The translations under genes and the position numbers were made by a program. A DNA stretch of 64,000 nt. Origin: Macrocystis pyrifera (taxonomy: Eukaryota > Sar > Phaeophyceae > Laminariales > Laminariaceae). The notes beneath the pieces are model-generated. The model searched no databases and was not told where the DNA came from. It saw only the letters and a program-made list of their open reading frames with translations. Shown piece by piece: positions 54,766 to 64,000 of this stretch; the stretch's first letter is position 1; each line of letters starts with the position of its first letter. The stretch covers positions 806,001-870,000 of the forward strand of contig JASSKH010000029.1 of the NCBI GenBank assembly GCA_031763025.1, given 5' to 3'.

Positions 54766-56460
54766 GTGCTGCGCCACCATCCGCTTCCTGTCGTTGGACT
54801 CCCCCAGCCCCACGCCGCACGACCTCCTGGACTTCATCCCCCCGGCCCGGCGCCCACATCTTTCGGACGTCCTCACTCTTGCCTCCAAAAGCAAGCTACA
54901 CCGTACCGACGACGAAACCGCCCTGCTGGTCCAACGACCACCCACAACCTCATCCGGGAACAGCCTACCACCACCCGCCCCCTCTACCCCACGCGTCTAC
55001 GTGCCAATGTTAATGCGCCCTTGGGTGCTGAACACATGCCACGCCACCACCTCTCTACACCTGGGAGTCACCCGAACGGTCCGCATGTTGGCACGTTTCT
55101 TTTGGTGGATTGGCATGGACGCTTCCGTCCGCTGGTGGATCCGCCGTTGCCTTCAATGCCAGGCGCGGAAGACCTCCCGGCACACCATTCGTTGGCCCAT
55201 CCTTTCTCTTCCTTTGCCCAACTGGCCTGGCATCACCGTCAGCGTCGACTACTCGGGCCCCTGCCGCTCACGCCGCGCGGGAACGTCCACATCCTCCTTT
55301 TCACAGACCGCTTCAGCCGCCGCGCCGATATGTATGCCGTTTCAGCGGCGCAGTTCACGGCCGCCGGCACTGCCGACATCTTCCTGAACGAGTACATCCC
55401 TCTCTGGGAGTGCCCGATTACACTTCTCTCCGACAACGGATTACACTTCACCTCCAAGCTTGCGAACATCGTCTACGAACGCCTTGACGTCCACAAGGTC
55501 AACACCAGCTCCTACCACCCCTGCACCAACGGCGGCGTCGAGCGCGTCAACCACGTGCTGGCCCAAATGCTCTCTATGGTTGGCAACGAACAGCAGACCG
55601 ACTGGGACGTGCTGCTCCCACACGTGTCGTCGGCCTACAACAATTCCGTGAACGCCGCCACAGGGCTTGCACCTAACGAAATCCACATGGGCCGCCTTCC
55701 TCGCCTCCCGCTCTCGGTCTTCGAACCCGACAGCATCGGCGGTCACCAAAGCTTGGACCGCGATCACCTGGTTTACATCAACCTCGCCACCGACCGACAA
55801 CGACGCGTCTATTCCCTCGTCCGCGAACTACACCGACTCACCGTCTCGCGTCTACAGCGCCGCAACGCGCCCATCATGGCCGCCCTCCTAGCATCCCCCC
55901 CCTTCACCGTAGGCGGCTGGGTTTGGGTCTACAACTCCGCCTCAACCATCCGCCAAGGCGTCAAAAAGGGCACCGACGCAACCGTCCTCAAGACGAAGCT
56001 TTCCCTGAACTGGAATGGCCCCTTCAAGGTCCTCGCCGTAGGGCCGACGCCCGCCTCAAACACCCCCGACAATCGCCCCCTTCACGACAAGCTACTTTTC
56101 CTCGACCTTCCATCCGACCTCCCGGGACGGGACTCCAAGCCACGCGTCTCCGTCCAACGATGCAAACCTTGCCGGAACCCCGACGACACCAGCGACATCC
56201 CCAAGCATCTGCCCGCGGACCTTACTACATACGTGCTCACAGCTTCTGCCGCCAAGTCCCCCCCTTACCACGTCACCGTCGACGACGTCACTCCTCCACC
56301 GGAACGCCTCGAGGTCGAGCAGATCACTGGCCATCAACTCGTACGCGGCCGCGGCGGGGTCATCGCCGTTCTGTACGAGACTCACTGGACTGGACTTCTC
56401 AGCCCCTCTTGGGAACGCGAGCTGGACCTTCAACACTTCCGGCGCCACATCCTACTGTAG
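54766..56460 (+). pseudogene. Integrase with chromodomain-like end, frameshifted
   Basis: The HHCC zinc finger is read in the 54,794-55,387 frame (CHATTSLHLG ... RRCLQCQ, about 55,035-55,165), with the first catalytic aspartate in VDYSGP near 55,245. Near 55,270 the reading moves to the other frame: LLFTDRFSRR, the second aspartate in LLSDNGLHFTS near 55,430, and the glutamate in GGVERVNH near 55,535. An integrase C-terminal GPFKVL segment follows (56,017), then a chromodomain-like end (ITGHQLVRGRGG, LYETHWTGL, SWERELDL) up to the stop at 56,460. All three DDE residues survive, but the frameshift separates D1 from D2 and E. Integrase inserts element DNA; chromodomains in such elements steer it to marked chromatin. 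Confidence 0.82.
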
Positions 56461-56900
56461 TGGTCACGATCACCAACCCAGCACCGCCAGACGAACCGCC
56501 TCTACCGTCAGATGCGCCCCGGCGCCGCTCACCGCGAACTGGCCCGATCTCAAGGACAAATCTTCCTCGCCCCAGGCTACGCCTTGGTCTCCCGCAGCCT
56601 TTGGCTCCACAACTTCAGCACCAGCATCCTACCCTCCGGAGCACACATATGGTACAAGGCGCGCGACGGCCTTTGGTGGCTGGGCAAGGTCGCTCACAGC
56701 TAACCCCCTGACGCCTCTTCGGGAACTCCGCCGGAGCCTTCACCGGGAAGCTCCTACATCGTCCGGTTCCTGGACGACCCCGGCCCGATCAAGATCGACC
56801 TCCACCCCGCCCGCTACACTACAGCACGGAACGCCGTATACGGATCGTGGTGTCTTCAACGCCATGAGAATGGGAGCCTAGCACGTGGGGTGCCGCGGAA
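56461..56900 (+). pseudogene. C-terminal extension with Tudor-like motif, stop-interrupted
   Basis: A frame from 56,512 reads GAHIWYKARDGLWWLGKV, meets TAA at 56,701, and continues in the same frame with SSYIVRFLDDPGPIKIDL and ARYTTARNAVYGSWCLQ to about 56,870. The W-x-KARDGLWW-LGKV ... YIVRFLDDPG pattern resembles a Tudor/Agenet-type SH3 barrel. It would be a second chromatin-reader domain after the chromodomain. The assignment is by motif only. Confidence 0.5.
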
Positions 56901-58535
56901 CTCTGATGTGTCCCGCGGAACCCCCACCGTTTCCACTCCCCCCCCTGGTTAGCCTTAGTTTAGTATTTCGGTAGTTCTGGGTATTTGGTTCTGGTTAGTC
57001 TGCAATATCTTAAGAGTAGTTCTTCAGGGCTAGTCTTCAATAGTCATCAGCAGTCATCTTCTTGGGAGTGTTTGTTTCCATCTACCGCCACCGGTATCGC
57101 TTGACCGACCCCGTGTTGGCTACCGATCCGAGGCCGTGTATGTTTCCTTTTTGGGTGTGTTTGGGAGTATCATCGTCCCCCCCCCCCCCCCCCCCCCCTG
57201 TTTGTTTTTCTTCTTATCTCCTACGGCTCCGTGTAACCTCCTTACGTTCAGGCCACCGACTCGTAGCGATACCTTCATTTGCATTTGTGTTCGTACTCCA
57301 ATAGCCTACAGCCAATTATCGGCGATATCACGCCGAGGTAAAATCGTGTTGTAGCCTGAGCTGTGCTCTGACCGTAGTCGACTTCCGCCGACCCGTGTTT
57401 CAGACGGTCCTCGAGCTAAGCCTATATCGAGCTTCCAGCTCACCCGTGTTTCTTCCATGTTTGACAAGTAGGGTCCCGATAGCATTGCCGCCCCGGAAGG
57501 CCGCTGAGTTATCGGCCATACATAAGCGGTTCGGACATGATCGATTTCTCCTGACCTGTGTCCAGCTTTTTGTCTGTTTTCTGGTCCCGATGGTATTTCG
57601 TTTTCTCTTTCCCTTTTCTTCCTCATTTCTTCTTGTTCGGTATTCCGCACATCCCTCTGTCCTCTGGCAAACGACACCACGTTTGATGTCGCCCCGGTTG
57701 ACCGAGTTGCACACGCTAGGTTTTGGGCCCCGCGCATTCTACAACTTCGAACTGCACGCATTAGGCCGATTTTCTTGCGGATTTTCTTGCGATTTTCTTG
57801 CCGCCACCGTCTTTGAGTTTGTCTTTGTTGAGTTGGCTACCTTGCTACGTTTGCTGGTTTTGTTCACACCACGGACAGGTCTCCGAGACGCCGCGTTGTT
57901 TGTTGCGTCTCTCGGTTTTAGTAGTCCCTAGTACACGCAGCCCTCATAGCACTCTAGCTGTGTCCCTTCTGTCTCGCATGATGACTACCATGTTAGGACC
58001 TTCGCCACAAGACAAGGCATGGGGCCTAGCGGATATATATATATATATATATATGTTTTTGAATTGTGATCGCTGTCTCCTTTTTAGAGTTTCCTCGTTC
58101 GCCAACCCGGTTCAGCGAACAACCCTTTCGTACTTCCTTGGGCCCCAGACAATGGCTCCGGTGAAACGCTTGTACGTCCTTCTTTTGCCTTCATTTGGGT
58201 CTTCGTTTTCTTCTTCGGCCTTCGCTTCGGTTTCTGCCTCATTTTGCGTTCCTCTTTCTTTGTTTTCATTTTGGGTGATTTCTACTTTCGCCTCTGCTTT
58301 GAGTTCTGTGTCTCTCTCTCCTTTAGTCTCCCTTTCAGTGGTTGTTCTCAGCGAACACCCCCTCTTCGTAGTGTTTGGGTTTTATTACGAGGTGTGGGGG
58401 GATCTATAGCCTCATTTCGTTTGTTTCGAATAGCCGCATCTTCGACTACCTTTTTCCTGGCCGTTTGGGATGAACTTTGTCATCACCCTCCGACCATCTT
58501 GTGGTCTGCATATACGACTATTCAGGGTGGGCTAA
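56901..58535. other. No gene; trailer with C20 tract
   Basis: A C run of about 20 lies at 57,178-57,199. Pyrimidine-rich sequence lies near 57,595-57,640 and 58,190-58,340, with a TA microsatellite at about 58,032-58,053. No similarity was found between the start of this stretch and the region before the Gag frame. Confidence 0.45.
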
Positions 58536-58969
58536 TGTGATATGAGTAGAGCACTCATGGGCTATAGATATAGATAATACGTTGCAGTCTTGTAGTCTCA
58601 CGAATACGTTTCCAAAGAATGGGTTAACCCGGCGGATATTCCGTTAGTTGAGAGTAACGTTCTCTTAGGAATGTTCCCTAGGGCAGAAAACCCCTTAGAC
58701 GAGAGTAATGTTCCTTAGCGCAGATAGGACCACGAAGTGAGATATTCTTATATTAGCAGAAGAACGATTGGTAGCCATAGGAAAGTTCTGTAGGCGTACA
58801 TCAGATAAGAGGAAATTAGGAGAGCTTGTGGCGTGGGGTGGGACGAGTATATCTGGGCGTCGAGTCCCGCCCCCCTACCTCTCACTTCTCTACCAGAGCA
58901 CCTCCTCAGCTCTCGCCATCAATAAGAAGATCTAAATCAGAAGAAGCGAAGCACTGCTTTCCAGCTGCC
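58536..58969 (+). repeat. Long direct repeat, right copy (putative 3' LTR)
   Basis: About 434 bp, TGTGATATGAG to CCAGCTGCC. Differs from the left copy at only about four positions: a/c and t/a changes, g/c near the end, and one T fewer in a T run. Flanked by GCTAA on the left and AGAAC on the right; neither matches the flanks of the left copy. Confidence 0.75.
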
Positions 58970-60904
58970 AGAACAACCTGCGTCCCTTGCCACTACCCTT
59001 ACCACTACCCTAGAGCGGGCTCCGCATCACATTTGGGCATTGGGCATGTGGCCTTTAGAACTGCCCTTCCATTGCGCGGACGAAACACTTGGAATTAGGG
59101 TCAAACTTCGGTACATGTACAGCAACAGTAGTGCAGTACTCAGAAGACTAAGATGCCCAGTCGACATTGGGAACGGTGTCAGATACTTAAAACAGCGCGA
59201 AAATCGATTGACTGTCTGTTCACCGCGCTAGTGAGAAAGGCGGTCAATGAGTATACGTGTCCTGGGAATGGTTTTTACTATCGGAGAAGGCCAGGTTTTC
59301 CCTGCTCAGTTTGGTTTGAATAGTGCATCTCGAATCCACCGCGTAGGATGCATGCATCAGTTCTGGGAGAGCAGTCGCAATTCCTGCAGGCAAAGCACTC
59401 ATGATAGGAGCCGACGATCCGGGGTCCTTTCGGCACGATGTCCAAAGTTCTTGCCCGCTCTTATGCTCTACGAGTATGCTGGGTGTACATGTAATAGCAT
59501 GGACACGTTCATGGTGTTATTCATTTGCAATTGATGCGGGATGTACATACCATATCGGACAGGTCGTTAATACCGTTTCTCTCACCTACCGGTTCGGCAC
59601 TGTTTCGTACTTGTTAGTTTTCTCCAGTCGCGACGCATTTTAGTTTTTACAGCCTGTTTAGTGATCACGGGCGGGATTTCAGGACTTCGAGCTATTGTTA
59701 TAGTGTCAGAACATGCGTACTACAATACCTGGTAGTATGTATTTGACCACCCCACACTCTCGGAGCTTAAAGCGTTTACCTGCTGGCCAGATTCGTTCTC
59801 GGACAACCCAATCTTCAGATGATACTTACGCAAGGTGTGGACCTAACCACAGGCAGTGTATTCTTCAAACCAAACCGATCTTGAAACCCCTCTACGCCCA
59901 CCGACCATGCCGTGTTTCTTCGTACGCGCTTGCTGATTTTTCACACCAGGTACCTTATATTTTTTTTCGTACGTAGTTATGTATGTACGATACAGATATA
60001 TCATTGATTTCCATCCCATTTGTTATCTTCGCCCTTTTTTCTCTTATCCCTCCTACGTTTAGACATCCGGTGTCACACAGCAAGCTCTTTATTCCTCTTA
60101 CCGATGTGGTCTGTGCCTTGGGTTTTATTGCGGAAATACTTCAGTTCTTCGTTGCGCCTACACTCGTTAGGCGATCTCAGCAGTTGATTCCACACCTTTT
60201 TGTTGTGTATATTGTGTGAATCCCCGCCTCATCCATCTTGAGATTCGAGCTCCATGGTTCAACGCTAAAAACAGAAGCGATACTCTAGACCACGCGGGGC
60301 TTTAGATGAAAAGAATAGGCCAACCATATCAAAACCAACGAAACTCTTTCAGGGCACGACCCAGATCGGGTATGTATACGTATATAGAAGGTCGAACCCT
60401 AATAATTACCATGGTATAATCTTTGTGTTTCTGTGCGGACATTAGTAACGTAATCTACAGCAGATAATAATGCTTCAATCGAATTTTTGGCCATGAACGG
60501 AGAAGTACAACATTAATAGTACCTTAAGAAGGTCATGCACAGCAGTAATTATCTCATTGCTCACATCCTCGCCGTAGTGGACAGAATTATACGGGGTATC
60601 TGCCAAGAGTAAACTGAGGCTGTGTGATACCGCTCGGTATGCTGAAGATACTGCTGTATATTATAGAATATGAATGAAGGCAACATACTTCGCAGTCAGC
60701 ATGAATAATGTGCGATCGTACGGATGTAAAAACCTTTTTATAATATTACGCAGCTTGCAAAGTTGAGTATCAACTATTTAATCAGTCGAACTCACAGCTG
60801 ACGTATTTCAAAATTTATAAAATACTACTGGATGTAGAATGTATGGAGACCCCACGGATATGAGTCGTAGGGGTACGTACTTCCCTTATGTGTGTTCTAT
60901 ATAC
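58970..60904. other. No gene supported
   Basis: Nothing recognisable in any frame; A/T-rich towards the end. Confidence 0.45.
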
Positions 60905-61115
60905 CCAAATACATCTGTCCAACCCAGTGTCCGTTCTGATTTATTATTATTTGGAGACAAACAATGAGTAAAGCAAGAAAGCAAGGGAACTGCCAGCGTA
61001 CCGGTGAATACCGGGTAAAGCAAGTGAATTGCCAATGTACCGGGTACGAGAATACCGTAACGGGTAGAACAAGTGAAATGCCAACGTGCCGGGTACGAGA
61101 AGACCACAACACCAG
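60905..61115 (+). repeat. Partial repeat B plus ~45-bp tandem repeat
   Basis: Starts with the repeat B phrase 'cccagtgtccgttctgattt'. It then carries about three units of 'caagtgaa.tgccaacgtaccgggtacgag'. The same combination occurs at 12,297-12,490. Confidence 0.55.
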
Positions 61116-61230
61116 CTATGTTGTGAACATTAGTCGTTGTATAGTTCTCAGTTTCAACGTAGCTTTCATGCGGTGCTTTCACCCGAATAAAAACCTGATT
61201 GCTGTACTGGACAGCTGACCGGTTTCGCTG

Positions 61231-61510
61231 CAGTACTTCATGCCGGGAGGCAACAGTGTTGATACTTTGCTGCGGCAGTATGGGACACTGTTTTAGGGCC
61301 CAAGATCGAGGGAGATCTTGCCGTACGACCTATAGTATCATGAACAGTTAATTTCTTTATAGTAGTATGAATACCATATAGAACGGCTTCACAACAGCAG
61401 TACTTTATGACGAGAGGCAGTGGTGTTGACGCTTTGCTTCGGTAGTAAGGGACAACTATCGTAAGGCCCAAGGATCGAGGGAGATCTTGCCGTACGACCA
61501 ATAGTATTAC
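61231..61510 (+). repeat. Two-copy repeat, ~167-bp spacing
   Basis: 'cagtacttcatgccgggaggc' at 61,231 and 'cagtactttatgacgagaggc' at 61,398. Both continue through 'gatcgagggagatcttgccg' and 'tacgacc.atagtat'. Confidence 0.7.
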
Positions 61511-61654
61511 CCATATATTTATATACATCCTCCAGGTTGTTGTCTTGAGTTTTTTTTTAGACCAACGTCTTTTCTACCCATGTCTTCTACCCAGCTTCAC
61601 TCTGTTCATCCAGCTTCAAGTATGCCCCGTATGAATATGATGGTGTATGTGTAT

Positions 61655-61728
61655 GTTCTTCACATTAAACCGGTTCTTCTACTCGTCGACATCCAGCAAT
61701 AGTGTCCGTGCTGATTCTTCACCCTACA
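61655..61728 (+). repeat. Dispersed repeat B, copy 6
   Basis: 'ttcttcacattaaaccggttc', 'tactcgtcgacatccagc', 'agtgtccgtgctgattcttca'. Closest to the inverted copy at 18,560-18,668. Confidence 0.72.
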
Positions 61729-61829
61729 TATGTACATACGGGTGTTGTGTAGTGCATCCAGCAGATACTGCTGTGTAGGTGCTGTTTCAACGAAGCAACA
61801 TGATGATAACTCGTCAAGATAGAAGAGAG

Positions 61830-62145
61830 ATAGGCTCAAGGGTCCCTCGGGATCTTGCCATACAATTTTAGTATCATGGATATATTGTATACGTCTTCTA
61901 TGTACGTTTGTTTGTGCAAAAAGCATACTGCGAGCCAAAGGGTTCCTCGGGATCTTACCGTACAGCAGTTTTAGTATTATGGACATATGGTATACGTCCT
62001 CTATGTACGTATGTGTAAAAAGCGTGCTGCGAGCCAACTGCGAGCCAAAGGGTCCTTCGGAATCTTGCCGTACAGTTTTAGTATTATGGGTATATTGTAT
62101 ACGTCCTTTATGTACGTATGTGTAAAAAGCATACTGCGAGTCACC
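61830..62145 (+). repeat. Three-copy tandem repeat, ~100 bp
   Basis: Each unit has 'gagccaaagggt.c.tcggga', 'tcttgccgtaca', 'ttttagtattatgg', 'atattgtatacgtcctctatg' and 'tgtgtaaaaagc'. Units begin near 61,835, 61,930 and 62,030. The same 'gatcttgccgtac' phrase ends the units of the 61,231-61,510 repeat, so the two arrays are related. Confidence 0.75.
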
Positions 62146-64000
62146 CCCCCTGTACGCTTGTGGTTTAGTATTCACCAACCCCGTATATCGATAAATCAAC
62201 CTTGTTCGGGAAATAAATAAACAAAAACTGCAGGTACAGCGTACAGCAGCAGTATGGTTCCTGTATTTTCTTCCAAATGAAATGCACTTAGACTGATATT
62301 AATACCAATAGTGTACGGCAGTGCAGGTCGTCAGCAATATTCTTTTAATCTTTTTGAGCATCGTGCGTAGTGTTTAGACTATTGATAGCATTGTAGAGGC
62401 GGAGATACGGCTCTTCTGTGTAATTCCGAGTTGAGGCGCCTTTTCTCCGGGCGGCGGTAGGGAAGGTTTCGTGGCATGGTAGGCTCATCAGTAACTACGT
62501 CCAGCTTCACACTTAGAACCATCTATGGGAGGCGCTCATCCCGCCATCATATTCAAAAGTACTCCCTACTACTGCTAGCGAGACATTTTTTAACAACACC
62601 AGTACATGTGATATGTGACCACGAAAATAATGACGGTTGATCAGGTTGGGCTGACTAATTGAGTCGTACATATATTGACAGCCCACAGCAATACTTTCCA
62701 TGGTAGTCTAAAGGAATACAGCACATCAATCAATTTACTACTCGGATTCCATGCCTTTCCGAACACACCCGGCAGCTCGTCACTGGTATGCGCTATGTCA
62801 TGCTTGCTACCGGTATCTCAGTGGGTCCATGTCCCTGGTCTTACATCGGTGGTCCCGCATATTACGGCATGCGCTGCGCGAGTTTTCTAGCTTTGGTGCG
62901 TGACTTGAAGTCTAAGTCAATCAGGGCGACACAGCAGCCTACCCCCCCCGATTTATTTTTTTTTTGCGCTCGAGGAAAAACGTGCAGCAAGAATAATATA
63001 GCATTTTCGACTGTGGATACGACATCAGAAAAAGAGAAGGATCACCACGGTTGTGTTTCACCCGCTCCATACCTGTTGGCCTGGTACTACTCAGGTTGGG
63101 CTGCATCGATATATCTAGCCCGAGCCCTCTCTGGACACAGCAAGGCACACCTTCCTCCGTTGTGTGCAAGCTCATCATCGTCCAGCTGAAACTATGTCAC
63201 CCCGTGTGACCCGTGCCCCCGCGAGGGCTTGCGTAGCCGATCTTCATCTGCTCCAGTTTTTTTTGTCATTTCCTCTTGTACTTGACTTTCAGTCCTCTAG
63301 GTGTTGTACCTGATACTCGAGCGCAACGCTCGGTTGGTATACAACACAGAAAATGGTACGACCGGAGACATCGAAGAGGGTCAAACGTGCATCGGACTTT
63401 CCATTTGGTGTGCATAATACGACGATTGGTCTATTACTACTGATGTAGTCTACAAGCATCGCGGCAAGAATACCAAAATATATATGGTTTTCTTGAAAGT
63501 TCTATGTCTGCCAGCCGACAATGCACGGTGTTGTCCAGAGGTTCATGGTTCTATAGGGTCACGTACGCCCAAACGGCGTAAGGCTCAACGTTGTTAGTTT
63601 CCGGTATCACCTAACCAGGCAAACGGTACACGAGAGCATGCGTGCTTTAGTACGTACGGCACCTTTGGCTTGTATCGATACCTGTCGATTGCATTCGGTT
63701 TTGAAGACAATATGTGGTCAATAGCATGCAGTCATTTATTAACGAACATGCATGTGTGTGCGATCATGAACAACGAGCGAACAGACGAGCACGAGCAACA
63801 GGCAAACGGAGCACGAGCAACGAGTATGCCTCCGTGCATTGACCAGATAAGTATCTTGAAAGCCTCACAAAACAAACAAGCAAAGCACCATTGGCAGCGT
63901 GAATACATAACAGCATATTGCACGTATCACCATGATACAAGGCAGGCAACAATGAAAACATGTGGATGTATGCATATACCAAGTAACTGGTATGCAAATA
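62146..64000. other. No gene supported
   Basis: A 133-codon frame at 62,788-63,189 ends in a Ser run and has no recognisable motif. No RNA gene or repeat family member was seen. Confidence 0.45.

Larger units (their letters stand above)
45584..58969 (+). mobile_element. Decayed Ty3/gypsy-like element carrying a NADAR domain
   Basis: Between two 435-bp direct repeats lies a plus-strand chain of broken frames. In order: Gag with zinc knuckle (49.5-51.3 kb), NADAR domain and aspartic protease (51.6-53.3), linker and start of reverse transcriptase (53.3-54.0), end of RNase H (54.0), integrase and chromodomain (54.8-56.5), Tudor-like tail (56.5-56.9). Most of RT and RNase H is missing. If the direct repeats are the LTRs, the element is 13.4 kb with about 3.4 kb of non-coding leader and 1.6 kb of trailer. 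The lack of a target duplication leaves the outer limits uncertain. The body itself is certain. Confidence 0.6.

Noticed and set aside
62788-63189. 133-codon plus-strand frame ending in serines
   Set aside because: No motif, no splice signals; the serine run comes from a TCATCATCG microsatellite.

Overview
The window is nuclear DNA of a eukaryote and is mostly repeats. Evidence: GT-AG introns with GTGAGT donors, a signal-peptide exon ending at an intron, two Ty3/gypsy elements with chromodomain-like C-termini, a decayed non-LTR element, a short terminal-inverted-repeat family, many microsatellites and homopolymer tracts, and very low gene density. A stramenopile such as a brown alga would fit the style of introns, cysteine-rich genes and elements, but nothing here identifies the organism and this is only an inference. 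There is no prokaryotic gene organisation, rRNA or CRISPR array.

Host-like coding sequence is sparse. Two exon arrays encode the same cysteine module with the spacing C-x4-C-x14-C-x4-C-x4-C-C. One is on the minus strand at 1.2-3.2 kb: four tandem units of about 570 bp, two of them damaged. The other is on the plus strand at 34.8-36.7 kb: three exons carrying 5, 2 and 3 modules. Nearly all junctions are phase 1, so exons can be duplicated or lost in frame. A separate signal-peptide exon at 22.46 kb ends in phase 1 and has no visible partner. I do not recognise the module as a named family.

The mobile part holds five things. (1) A LINE remnant on the minus strand at 13.3-15.7 kb with a mutated catalytic motif. 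(2) A very young Ty3/gypsy element at 26,071-31,090 with two 232-bp LTRs that read as identical, a TGCT target duplication and one uninterrupted 1483-codon frame. (3) A decayed Ty3/gypsy-like polyprotein at 49.5-56.9 kb, flanked far out by two almost identical 435-bp direct repeats (45,584 and 58,536). It has lost nearly all of its reverse transcriptase and RNase H, but between Gag and protease it carries a NADAR (YbiA-like) domain, an ADP-ribosyl/N-glycosidase fold not usual in retroelements. (4) Ten copies of a ~110-bp MITE. (5) Several other dispersed, inverted and tandem repeats, including a large inverted pair at 5.9-10.3 kb.

The most interesting observations are the NADAR domain captured by a retroelement, with its expected catalytic glutamate position now Gly, and the phase-1 exon arrays of an unnamed secreted cysteine module. 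All reading is by eye. Repeat boundaries are good to a few bases where sequence is quoted and to tens of bases elsewhere.
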